Below, in pieces: positions 12,518 through 25,000 of a DNA stretch of 64,000 nucleotides (positions within the stretch are counted from its first letter, which is position 1; the number at the start of each line of letters is the position of its first letter). Source of the stretch: Ectocarpus siliculosus (taxonomy: Eukaryota > Sar > Phaeophyceae > Ectocarpales > Ectocarpaceae); NCBI GenBank assembly GCA_000310025.1, contig FN648413.1, positions 79,389-143,388 of the forward strand, read 5' to 3'. The notes under the pieces were generated by a model. It was not told the origin of the DNA and did no database searches. It worked only from the letters and a program-made list of their open reading frames with translations. The position numbers were made by a program, and so were the translations under genes.

Positions 12518-15500
12518 ATGAAGCGGCATGGCGATCGAAAGGCGTACTTCGAACGCAGGCAGCAGCACAGCTCCTTGCAGTGGAGCGGCAGGGTAGGGGA
12601 CAAAGACAGAGCTGCTGCTGCCGCTGCTGCTGGTGCTGCTACCGCCGGCGATGGTACAGATGCCTCACAAGGGCTCCCAGATTCAAACGAACCCGGCACG
12701 CCGGCATCACCCAGCGTTTCCAGGGAAGCTCGCAGCCCGTCCTCGGAGCACAGGACAGTGAAGGATTTGACGCGCAGCGTGGCGAAAGATGACGATGGGC
12801 CGGTGCCTGTGGGTGAGCACCACCAGGGGAGCTTCGGCGTGTACATGTCCCACAAGATGGACAAGCTTCGCCGACAGGTCGACGGTGCTGTTCCTCGCCT
12901 CCAAGGCAAGTGGTCGGTCGTGCGTGTGTTTTCGTGCATGCGTGTGTGTGTTTTTTTTTTGGCATCGACCGCGCTAACCGGCTGACCAATGAACATGTGG
13001 CAGTCTCCGTGTGGCTGCAAAAACGCAAAATGATTCGAAAGGGAACTATCTGGGACCCCGTGAAGGGGCGCCATGGGCGGGGCTCTGCTGCTCGCCGGAT
13101 TACAGACATACTTGTGTACTTGTGTACGTGCATGCTTGTGTGTCTTTGTTACTGACATCGACCGCGCTAACCGGCTGACCAATGAAAAGGCGTCAGTCTC
13201 AGTGAGGCTAAGGAAGGAAGGCCCCTCTAATGGCCATGATGTGGGAGAGGCTAGGCTATCCTCTGGATCAAACACAAAAACGGTAGAAGAGAAACGCACG
13301 TGCCTGCCGAGGCCTCTTTTTGGCTCCCTCCGCATATTTGCCCCGCCTTGTATCCTCCTCGTGTGGGTGTAGTGTTTAGTAGTCATCCGCACTAGCCGGC
13401 TGCCCGATGAATTGACGCCAGTCTCAGTGCGGTTTTTCCAAATCGCATTTGGCAGTTGCACACACTGTGTACTCGCCGCTGGAAGGGTGGGGTCTGTGTG
13501 GCAGGGACTTGGATGTTTTCGCCCCTTGCTAGAATAGTTCTGTTTGCTTGCTGTTCTGGACAGGCAATACGTACGTTTTACGGAGAGAGCCATGCTACTA
13601 ATATTGACGACAGTCCTGCACTTGAAGGCGAAGTTGTTGGAGTTGGGACCCTGGGATGAGTTTGCCATTCGTACCCGAAATCAAACAATTTTTTGTAACC
13701 AGAAGGTGATCGAGCTGACTGGTGTAAGGTTTGGGTTGCGGCTGCCATGTGGCTCAACGCCACCGCCCTCCTCGTGGCGTCATCACAAAGGCAACGCTCG
13801 CTGGACCGGCAGCATGGAACCCGACACCAAACGGTTTCGTAACGCCTCCCATTGCCCACCGATCTTGAACCCCTTTGCACGCATGCTGCTCGTTTGGCGC
13901 AATTCCGCCCTTGTTCCCAGGCCTTCCCCCAACCTCTGCAGAGAAGCCAGTACCTTCTTTTGTTGTTGCGACTGTCACGGCTCACGCAACATGTTTTTTG
14001 AGTTCTGCTTCCCCCCCTTGGCCTGTCCTCTCGCAGGCTCGGACGGCAACGTTTTCAAGGGGGTTGTGGCGCACTTTAACGGCCATTTCCCGGTACCGGT
14101 GTCGACGCTGCGCGAGCTGCTGGTGTCTCGCGGCGGCATCGTGGAGGCCTACAACACGTCTAGGTGCACGCACATGATCTGCGAGGTCCTACCGGCCGCC
14201 AAGATCAGGGAGCTGCGGAAGGTAGGTTTGTCGTGGTCGTTGTGGTCGTCGTTGTTGTTGTTGTTGTTCATGGTGTAGTTGTTGTTGCTGTTGTTATCGT
14301 TTTCTTCACATTCGAAACCGTCCGGTCTCTTCTCAGCACCCTCTCAACACCCGCAGCCAATGCTGGAATAAGTGTGCAGCAGTTGTAGAGGTTATCAGTA
14401 CTTGTACCATCGTTCGCGCCATGTCTTCAGGTTGCACCAGGTTCGCTTGTAACGGACATGTTTGCCTCCACGCCTGTGTTACCCGAAGGACCGACCCTTG
14501 ACATTGTTGACCATGTCTCTAGGTTGGGGCTCCGTGACTTGTTGGTGAACGGGGGCTCTCTGGTAGGTACTGTCGGCGGCACTCCTCTCCTTCGCGTTTC
14601 AACCGCCGTCGCAAGCGCAACACAACATCCGTGCTCGATGACCGCTGCCTCTCGGCTGACCACGCATGTACCCCACCCCCTTTCGGCGCACGTCCAGCTG
14701 CGGCACCCCCCACCCGTAGTGCGCTCGGCGTGGGTACAGGACTCCGCCAAAGCACGGCGAAAGCTTCCCTTGGCAGACTACACGGTTGACGGAATTTTCG
14801 CCCAGAAGGGCACCCTAGCGGCGTCGTTTGCCGCCGCCGCCACGCCGAAGAAGTCGCCGCCACCGCCGTCGCCGTCGCCGTCGCCGTCGCCGGGACCTGC
14901 TGGCGTAAGGAGGCGTTTCTCTGGCGGTAGTGCCGATAGCGGTTACGGCAAGGCCTCGGCCGGAGGGGCGGGTCCCGCAGAAAGACGGACCGGAGACGTG
15001 GATGTTCGAGGCGGGGCCGGTGGCAGCGGCGGCGACGGCGGTAGCGGTAGTGGCGGCGGCGGCGTTAGCGACGGTGACGTGAACAGCGGGAGTAGACACG
15101 GCGGACCTAGTGCAAGAGGGGCGGGTCCGTCTCCGAGGGGGTCGAGAAGCGGCCACCTTTCTGGCGGCCGAAACACGAAACACGGTTGTCAGGATCAGGG
15201 GCATGCGGCGAGGGTTTCCCCGCGGCACCTTTCCACCGACGCGGCCAGTACCGCACGTCACGGGGGCACTGGGCGCGGCCCTGGAACGGGCTGTTCGGCG
15301 GCATCGCGTTCTGGCGGGCTGACTGGCAGCGGCGCGCACGAAAACGCTTCCCTCGGTGGGGAGAACCGGGAGGCTAGGCGTCCGCCGGCATTGGCGGGAT
15401 TCGAACATTCAGCTGCTGCTGTGGGTGGATCCTCGGAGCAGCAGCAGCAGCGGCGGCAGCATCAGCGGCGGCCGCAACACACCGAACTTTCCGCCGTGTC

Positions 15501-16024
15501 AGCAGCGCAGCCTGGTGCGATTCCCAGCGCTGGTGGTACCGGTGCCGGCGGCGGCAAAGCTGTTTCAACCCCATCAGCGACGAACGCTAACAGTCACGGA
15601 GACACCGACACTCTTGCCGATTCAGGTAGGCTTCGAGACTCCGTGCTGGAAGAAGAAAGCGCCGGTAGCCGCGAGCAATCGAATGACAACGATCGCAATC
15701 GCGACAACGACAACAACGGCGATAATGCTCGCGGCAGCAGCGGCAGCGGCGCCCGCTATCCCGTTGGCTCGGAGGCTAACGACGCCGGCGGCAGCGGCAG
15801 CGGCAGCGGCAGCGGCAGCGGCAGCGGCGGCGGCGGCGGTAGTGCCAGCGGTCACGACCCTTCCGTCCCGCCGCCGTTCGAGCTTCCCGAGATGGGGGCT
15901 GCGGGGGAGGGGGGGCGGTCGACGAAGGATGACCCGGCTTTCATGAAGACGTTCTTCCGGAACTCGAGGCTGCACTTCATCGGCGTGGGGTGAGAGAGGC
16001 GGGAGAAGCTATGTTGGTATTGCT

Positions 16025-16062
<38 letters not shown>

Positions 16063-19000
16063 CTGTGTTGTGCATGCACACAATGAGAAATCTCCGATGC
16101 TAAGGGTAAAGATGCACAGACATGCAATCTCCGATGCTATGGGTAAAGACGCACACGCATTCAATGGTCAGCAGGATAACGCGGTCGATGCTAATAATAT
16201 AGACACACACATACACATACACAACCCGGAACCCCCTCCCCCACAGGCGCGCGCACGCAGTAAAGGTGGTGAACGCCGGTCTGGCGGCCCGAGCCTTGCC
16301 GGGGGCGACGCAGGCTGTATTCGGGGGGAGGCTGGGTCGCGGGGAGACCCGAGTGATCCTTCACGTGGACATGGACTGCTTTTTCGTGAGCGTGTTGGTC
16401 AAGAACCGCCCGGAGCTGAAGGATAAGCCGGTAGCCGTCGCTCACAACGGTAAGCGCGCAGCAGGAGGCAAGAGTGCTGGATGAAGTCGAACGGGCACGT
16501 AGGGAGTGCACGAAAGATAGAAGTTGTGAAGTTGGCGGCGTACGGACTGCGCAGAATGCCCCACGAATACGCCCAGTGTTGACGACGTCCGAAAATCAAA
16601 ACCGCCACAAAAATAGTGCTTGTATTAGCGTAAACATGTCGCTCTCCTGGCTGGAATTGCGTTGTTTGACTATTTGTTGTCCCCGCGGGAATGCTGTTCA
16701 AAGTCACGAAATATGCGCAACCGGTGCTGCCAGCCCGTCCCGTCCACAGCGACCCCCCCCCCGAAGCGATCATGTTTCTTCTTTTTCGTTTTTTGATGCT
16801 ACTCTCTCTCTCGCTTTATCGGTGGTGCACGCGTACTGTTTCGCACAGCGAGCAACGCAAAGGGGGCCGGCAGCAGCGAGATCTCGTCCTGCAACTACCC
16901 CGCCCGGGCGAAGGGGTTGAGGGCAGGCATGTTCATGATGCAGGCCAAGAAGCTGTGCCCGGAGTTGATCGTGCTCAGGTAAGATCAGGAGAGAATAGTG
17001 GGGGTCCCTCAATAGTGCCGAGACATGCCCGCTAGATTCGCCGGCGCTATTTCGGGCGCTTGGCACGGTACAGAGAATGGGACGAGCTTGAACATCGACC
17101 GGCAATATGCCGTGCACCCCGGCCGTATCAAGAGAGAACGAGATAGCTTGAACTTTACGTGTCACTCGATTTTTGTTTACCAGTGGCTGTATACTGGGCA
17201 TTGGCAATGTTCAACCGGCAAAAATGAGGGACCCCGGCTGACGTATCGCGTGCCCCGAGGGCGAACGATGCTGACAAGACACAGACAGCCTTTTTTATCC
17301 TTACAGGGGTAACATTGCCTTGCTCCTATAGATCGTTGCAAGCGTCGGCTGCGTTTTCGTGCCACTTGTCGTTGAACGATCTCTGTGTCAGGACGTCCGG
17401 TAGAAGCTGTGCAGTGGTGGGGCCCAGTTTAGCGACCCGCCGTGTGGCGATATGCCGTGTGTTGCGCCCTTGCTTCCTGTTGGTCTTGGCCCCGTATTAT
17501 CCCCGCGTTCCCGCGTAAGCGTTGAAGCCCGACCTCTGTTCCATCGTTGTTGCCATGGTACACTTCCGCACAAGCCTTGACCCCCAATCTGTTTTCGATC
17601 GTCTGCTGTGTCACCGTTCTCCCTCACAAGCCTTGACGCCAGACCTGCAGTTCTTGCCATGGCACTCCCTCACAACGCCTTGAAGCCCGCCCTGTTTCCC
17701 GTCATGCATGCAACGGCGCACTCCCTCACAAACCTGACGCCCGACGCGTTGTCCATCTTGTTTTTCCATAATGTACCGGGACACAAACCTTATCGCCCAG
17801 CACTGTTTCCCATGGTTTTTGTCATGGCACTCCCGAACGAACCTCGACGCCCGACCTGTGTCGCATCGTCCGCGCGAAGGCGCACTCCCCCACAAACCTG
17901 ACGCCCGACCTGTGATGTCGTCGTTTTTACACAGTTCTCCCGCACAAACCGTGACACTTTGTCCCATTGTTTTTGCCATTGCACTCGCTCACAAGCCCTT
18001 GAAGCTCGACCTGTTTACCATCGTTAATGTCTCAGCACTCGCGCACAAGCCCTTGAAGCTCGACCTGTTTACCATCGTTAATTGTCTCAGCATTCGCGCA
18101 CAGAGCCCAACCCGTGATCCATCGTTTTCTCCATTACGCTGTTCATCACAGGTACGACTTCGAGGCCTACACGGGGGCAAGCGAGAGGATGTACGGGGTG
18201 TTCCTGCGGTACGCGCCGGTGGTGATGGCCGTCAGCTGCGACGAGGCGTTCTTGGAGCTCGGGGAGGGGACCGACCCCATGGAGGCGGCGACGAGGGTGA
18301 GAATGTTGGAATATTCGATGTCAGTCATTTAGGATTTGTAAGTAGTAAATAGGTACCCAACTTAAGGAGTATTACCGGAATAGTCTTCGGTATGTTGATT
18401 CAGTAATCGGATCATTGTACACACCTACGGATATACATTGAACCATAGAAGTATGGTACATCGGACTGTTGTCCTATAGGATATTCTTGTAACGATGCCA
18501 TAGGTCGGATTAACAGTCTACTACCGTGATCGGGACGTTGCAATAGCCCGTGAGTGTTTCTTGTCCGTGATGACAGTGGATGGCTCGCCCCCGTGGTGCT
18601 CGCCCCCACTGGCTCACTCTCTTTCTTCTCTCTCTTTTCTCCTTCTCTACTTTCGGCCAACTAAGCGCCAATCCAAACCATATTATCTGGTCTACAGCAC
18701 AAGTGTACTTTACAGTCACTCTGTGAGCCTCTGCACACTGGTACTACACAGTGGCCACTGCCAGGGATACACCTATCACAAAGGTTACATCCCAACAGAG
18801 ACGCACCCCGCTTCCTCCTCTCACAAGATGCGTTGTGAACTGCGTGGGAAGTGGCCGCAGTCTCAGCCTTTTTTGCTTTTGAGATAATTGAAAACCTCGT
18901 ATGCATACGAGGCGTTTTTGGAGCTCCGGGAGGGGACCGACCCCATGGAGGCGGCGACGAGGGTGAGACGCACACCGCTTCCTCCTCTCACAGGATGCGT

Positions 19001-22000
19001 TGCGAACTACGTTGGTAGTGGGGGCAGTCTCAAGACATTTTCTTTTGAGGCAATTGAAAACCTCGTACGTAAACGAGACGTTATTGGAGCTCGCGGAGGG
19101 GACTGACCCGATGGAGGCGGCGACGCGGGTGAGACGTACCCCCTCCCCCCCCCCCCCCTTCTTCTTCCCCGACGAAAACCCGGCATATCGCGCTGTCCTG
19201 GCATCGTAGGGATGCGACGTCCATGATCGAACTAGTGAGGCTTGTTTTACATGAGTGCACCTCCCTTCCCCGAGAAGCCGCTAGAATGTGTTGGGCTTGT
19301 TGCTAGTTATGAGCTGCGTTTGCAATGCGTGCAGTCTCAGGGGGCAATGGCGTGGGTAGTTATCGTAACATCGTTTGTTCAAACTGTGCTTGTTTACGAT
19401 ACGGCAGTCCGCCTTTAACCATTTTTTTGCCTTTGCCGGGCATCGGACGCAATCGAAAGGTTTTGAGGATCTTCGAGATTGTTTGCCGCAGGAACTACTG
19501 CGGACAGGGGACCTCGCAGACCGTCCCCGGGCGTTGCTATTTATACATACATATTGCTGAAACAAGTTCCGTCGGGGTGCGTTACAAATGATCTGAGGAG
19601 CCGAAACCTCTTTGGAGTGAGCAGTGTTGGATCCTTCGTACCCCACGACTAACTTGTGTCGTAGACTAGTCAGCTTGTTTAGTGTTTGCGTGCTTTTCAA
19701 ATGGCTTAAGAAGCCGAAATCATGGGAGTGGAAGTTTCGGGTGGTCCAGATTCCTCGATATACTTTCATTGACGCCGAAATCAAATCGTTAGAGTAGTTA
19801 GCTGCATTCGACTTCTCCGCGGGCTGACCTGTCTGCTCTGCTGCTTTGATTTCGGCTTCTACACGACGTGCAGGACGTTGCCTGCAGCGTTTAATCTTGA
19901 CTTTGTTCGTCTGGTTTGCTGACAGAAGGACGGCACCCTCCGCGGGTCGCGTAGCGATGGTTGGTTGACTATATGAGCTTGACCAGTGTTGTTGTACCGC
20001 GTCTAACCTTGTTTTTGCTCTTGCGGGGTCATGCGTATCGTGCGCTCGCAAGAGTGGGTGCGAACCCGGCGTAAATAGCTGTTGGTGAACAGTTTTCGAT
20101 GAAGTGTCTCCACCCAGGCGTGAGCGCCATCAACAGTAGCAACAGCAGCACCAGCACCGGCGGCGTCAACAAAACAACCACAGCAGCAAAAGCAGCACAA
20201 GCAATACAAGCAACACAAGCAACACAAGAAATCAAGCCACAACAACAACAACAACAACAACACCGACACACATTGTCCGTATTGTCCCTCTTTGTGGCCC
20301 CCTTGGTGATGCCCCCCCCCTTCATCACCACGACCAGATCCGCCGGAGCATTTTCGAAGAAACGGGCTGTTCGGCGAGCGCGGGAGCGTCCAATAACATG
20401 CTCCTGGCGAGGTGAGTTGCTGCTCCAGAGCAGTGTAGACAAGTTTTGATCATTACCCGGATATTGCAATGAAGATTTGCTTTTCAGGAGAGGAAGGCAA
20501 GCACGGCGAACGAATCCGGTGTGTACAGAAAGGGCGAGATGGCCGTATGCGTGTCTAGATATTGCGAGCAAATGTCGTACAACACTGTAGTTTTGATGTT
20601 CTGCTTTGTCCGCGAATCTCCAGCATCTCGTATCATCTTGCCCAGAACAACAAGGAACCGGGAACACCCCAGAGCGCGCGCCTGACCCGCCCCCCTCCAC
20701 ACGAAACTGTGTCAAGCCTCACTTCTGGTTACAGCGAGGCATTTGTTCACATGTGTCTTGCATCCAGGCCGACATGTTGTTGGGCAAACAGCCAGGCGGA
20801 TGTTTTGTCCTCACTGCCGAGTGCGCTGTCCACGTCTAGGATGGCAACGAAGGAGGCTAAGCCGGACGGACAGTTTTGGCTTCCGCCGGAGATGGCCATG
20901 CGCCACATGGGTCCGCTGCTGGTGCAGGTTCGTCGCCGTTGTTGCCTTGTGTCGTGTACGACCTCAACGCTCACTGTCTTTTACTCACTTCACTCACCTA
21001 TTCGCTCATTCATTCTTTCATTCTCATCCACACGCACGCCCGCATGCTTCCATTCACTCACGTGTTTACGCCCTCGCTCATATTCTTACGGGACCCATCC
21101 ACACACCAGCCCACTGGCTGTCACCTTCACCCCCTCTCTTGGTTGCGGAACTAGTATCTCATCCAGCAGCTACTCTTGACGTGTGCACTCTAACTCGTCA
21201 CTCGGGTGAGTCACTCAAGTACTCAGTCGTACATACATCCAGTCAAATTCTCACTGACATTTACACGTTTATCCGCTCACTGCGTATCGCAAGAACTCAC
21301 TCCTTGCCACGTACATTCTCTCACTTTTGACCTACGTATGTGGTCACTAACTTTCTCAGCCACTAGCTCAGACATTCGCTCAACGTCTCACAGACTCACG
21401 CGTTTCAACCACTCACCCGCAAGCTCAAATCAATCAATCAATCATTCATTGATCAATTCACTCACGCATTTCACTCCCTTACTCGCTCGCTCACTCCCTT
21501 ACTCACTCTTTCAGTCATTCTGTACGGGCTAACACGATCACGTGAAGCCTCACTCGAGGTATCATTTTACACGCTTTGTCAATGCTGCAATCATGCGAAT
21601 ATCGTCCTAACTTCATGACACTACCACGTCCAACCATTCACTCCTCCGCTCGCTTGAAACAAGTTCTCGCTTCATATCTTAGTGATCTTCGTTGACATGC
21701 CATCACTGCTGTCTACTTCCGAAATCCATACTATACCGTGTTCATTATTTTTTTCACCGTCATTACAATCCATGCCTCATACCGTGCTCATTGTTCTTTT
21801 CATCGTCATTGCGAGATTGTACGAGAAGGCACACTATGGAAGCAGAATGCTTCGCGATGTCAAGACAACCGCAACTCAAGAGCAACAACACGATAACGAC
21901 GAGAGACACAGCAATCTAACCTTGCCCGCACAGATTTTCTAGTGTTGTTTTCGGTATACCGTTGCTGTTGTTGTTGTTGTTGTCGCATGAAATAGGTTGC

Positions 22001-25000
22001 TCTGATATCCATCGCATTTTTGTTCGAACAGCTGTAGCTGCAGGAATGATTTGACGACTCGCGCTGGTGCGCTAGGACAGAGACGATGTTCACATTGCGG
22101 ATCGGTTAATCTGGGCTCCCCCGACATCCTTGTTTTATTTTTTTTTTCGGAAAGAGTTCTCGCTGGCTGCAGTGATAATCTCCAAAATGGGTTCTCACTC
22201 TCGCGTTGCTTCGCTACGATAGCTGACGATCTTCGCATTGCGGATCGGTTGGCAGGACTTACCCGGGGTTGGGTGGAAGCTGCGCAAACGTCTCAATGAG
22301 CAGGGCCTTACGTCATGCTCGGATTTATGGCCGCTGAGCCTCACGCACATGCAGAAAGGGCTGGCCTTAGGCGAGAAGACCGGGCGGGCTTTGTGGGAGG
22401 CTTGCAGAGGCATCGACAAGAGACCTGTACAGGTACTGGAAAGTACGGGAGAGCTTTGGTTGTGGGCTATCCAACGAACGGTTGGTACCCAGAGAATTTG
22501 ATTATCGACGAAAGGGCAACAAGTCTACCATCGTGGGCGATGTTGCCGCCAACAAAGAAATTTTGGCAATGCAGCAAACAAAGACAAAGATGTTCCTGAG
22601 ATCCGTATTTCGACGAACAGACAGAGGGATCCAAACTTCCGTTGTGGGCGGTGTAGTTCAACAAACGTATCATCCTGGAGTGCTGTGTATTGACGAACGA
22701 GATGCTGCACCGCTTGGCATCGCTTTTTTGCAGGAAATCCAGAAGAGTGGCCTTATTTGGCGGCATGGGAATTGGTGACCCCCCCCCCCAAGGTCGTGCG
22801 ATTTCTTCATTTCAGCTGCTTGCCATTCACTACCTAGATTGACAAACTTACCCAGCGCGGAATTCTGGGGTATTGGCCGAACGAACTCGAGTCTAACACG
22901 TGCTTCCCGTACTCCTGAAAACGGCTCGACAGGCGCCACCGGACCGCAAGAGCATTGGCGCGGAGGTTAACTACGGCGTTCGCTTCGATACCCAGACACA
23001 AGCGGATGGCTTTCTGTCCGAGCTAGCCGTGGAGCTAAGTCGGAGGATGTTGACGGAGGGGGTGCTGGGGCGAGCTCTGACGCTCAAGGTCATGAAGCAG
23101 CGAGACGTGAGTCACTTGTACGCCGGCGTGGTTCTTGCCCTCGGTATCTCTCCCTCCCAGTATTCTTTTAAAGTTGTGGGTGTGTTTCTTCGTGTAAGGG
23201 ATGTGTGTGTATTATACTTCAGCCTCTACCGCGCCCCTCGGCTAGTAACCAATGAATGTCGCCAGTCTTGTTGCGGCTCTTTTTTACGGAAAAAGTTTGT
23301 GATTAATTGCCATGACGTAACAGGCGCACCCGTCCCTCGACCCTTCTTCCCCAATACGAAAACCACTTTCAACGCCATCCCCACATCCTCAGCGCGTTCG
23401 AAATCAACACGAGAACACCCGTCATATTCACAAGTTCAATGGAATCGCTCTACGTGGGTCTTCTTCTTTTTCCTCGTATCATGCGTACACGCAGGGCGTC
23501 GGACTCCCTAGGAAGTACCTCGGACACGGCATCTGCGACGCCCGCTCGAAGCTGCTAAACCTCGGACATGCCACCGCCGACGCGGCCACCCTTAAGCCGC
23601 ACGCCCTGCAGCTTCTCAGGGAGTGCAAGGTTCCCCCGGGCAAGATCCGGGGCATCGGGCTGCAGATGACCCGCCTGGTCCCTGCCTCTGCCGGCGGTGG
23701 CGGCAGTGGAGCGGACGGCGGCCGAGCGGGGTCTCTGGGCGGGTGGCTGATCAAGCCCAGCGCCGCGGGGGGGGGCTCGATCGACCCCCCTACGTGTCGG
23801 CAGTCTGCAGGACCCCCCGAGGTCGTCGTTACTTCTGCCGCCGCCGAGGAGGGGGCGAGCTCTCGTTCGGTGCTGGGGGACGCTTCGAACCCCGCCTTCC
23901 GAGCCAGCGACGAGAATCTCAAGCCTTGTGAACGAGCTGAGTGCCTGGGGGCGGTAGGGGAGGCGGCAGCCACGGTGGACACAAACTCAGGCGAGGAAGA
24001 AGAGGCTGGTGGTACGGCAGCTGTTCGGGGGCAGTGCTCTACGACGACAACGGCGGCGGTGGCACCCGCAGGCGGTGCAGCAGCCTCTCCCCCCAAGAAG
24101 CGTCGTCGGGAGGAGGAGGAGGAGAAGAAGCGTGACGAAGCGGGGCCGTGCAAGAACGGCCTCGAATCTCCCGGTCAAGGCACTGGCACGCCTTCTTCGC
24201 TCCCAGACGTCTCGGACGCGGCATCCGCACCCTCCAAGACCGCCGGAGGCCTTGCGGCAGAAGCCGAGGCGGGCGGAGCAGCAGGAGGTTCGAGCCCGTG
24301 CTTTGACAGTCCCGAGTCCGCCCGAAAGCGAAAGGCGGCCCAAGACTTGAGCACGCCCGCGGATGGCACGGGGGCTCCGCGGAATGCGTCGATCGGTGAC
24401 TGTGCCACCCCCCCAGCACGGCGCGGGGCCAGAGGGACGACGAGGGGCGAACAAGCCGAGCCCCCGCCGCTGCCCCCTACCGACATCGCGTCTTCTCGGC
24501 AAGCGGGCGGCAACAGCGGAAGACTTTCACCGGGCGGACGCTTTTCCCCTCCCGCGAGACGGCGGGCGGAGCCGGCGAGCCCGGGGTTGCGGCTCTCGCC
24601 CCCGATGACCCCGGTGGGCGCGACGCCGCCGCCGGCCGGGTCGGCGGGCAGCCCTTCCATGTCACAGGTGAGGGCAGCACCGGGGATGGTTGCTGTTTCC
24701 GTAGACTTCGCAGGTTTTTTTTATGATGTGAACATGTCGGATGAAACATGCAATCGGGGAAGTTGGGATAGGGATAGTGTTGGGGGTTGGGTCTCTGCGT
24801 ATCCCCTCCCCGTTCTATTTCCTCGAAAAAATAATAATTCTCAAAGGCGGTCCTTGCTTGCTGTACTAGGTAGAATTAACCCGACCGGTCGCCCTGCAGT
24901 TGGACCGCGGTGAACCAGTCGAGAGGCAGGGCCCCAACGCAGCGTCAGTGCTTGATGGCGGGGTGTTGTTGGTTGACTTGGGCCGCTTCGTGACGACGAG

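Noticed and set aside
14458-14697. Upstream part of the long frame containing REV1 exon 3
   Set aside because: It is intron 2 read in frame. The BRCT continuation and phase place the acceptor at 14697/14698.
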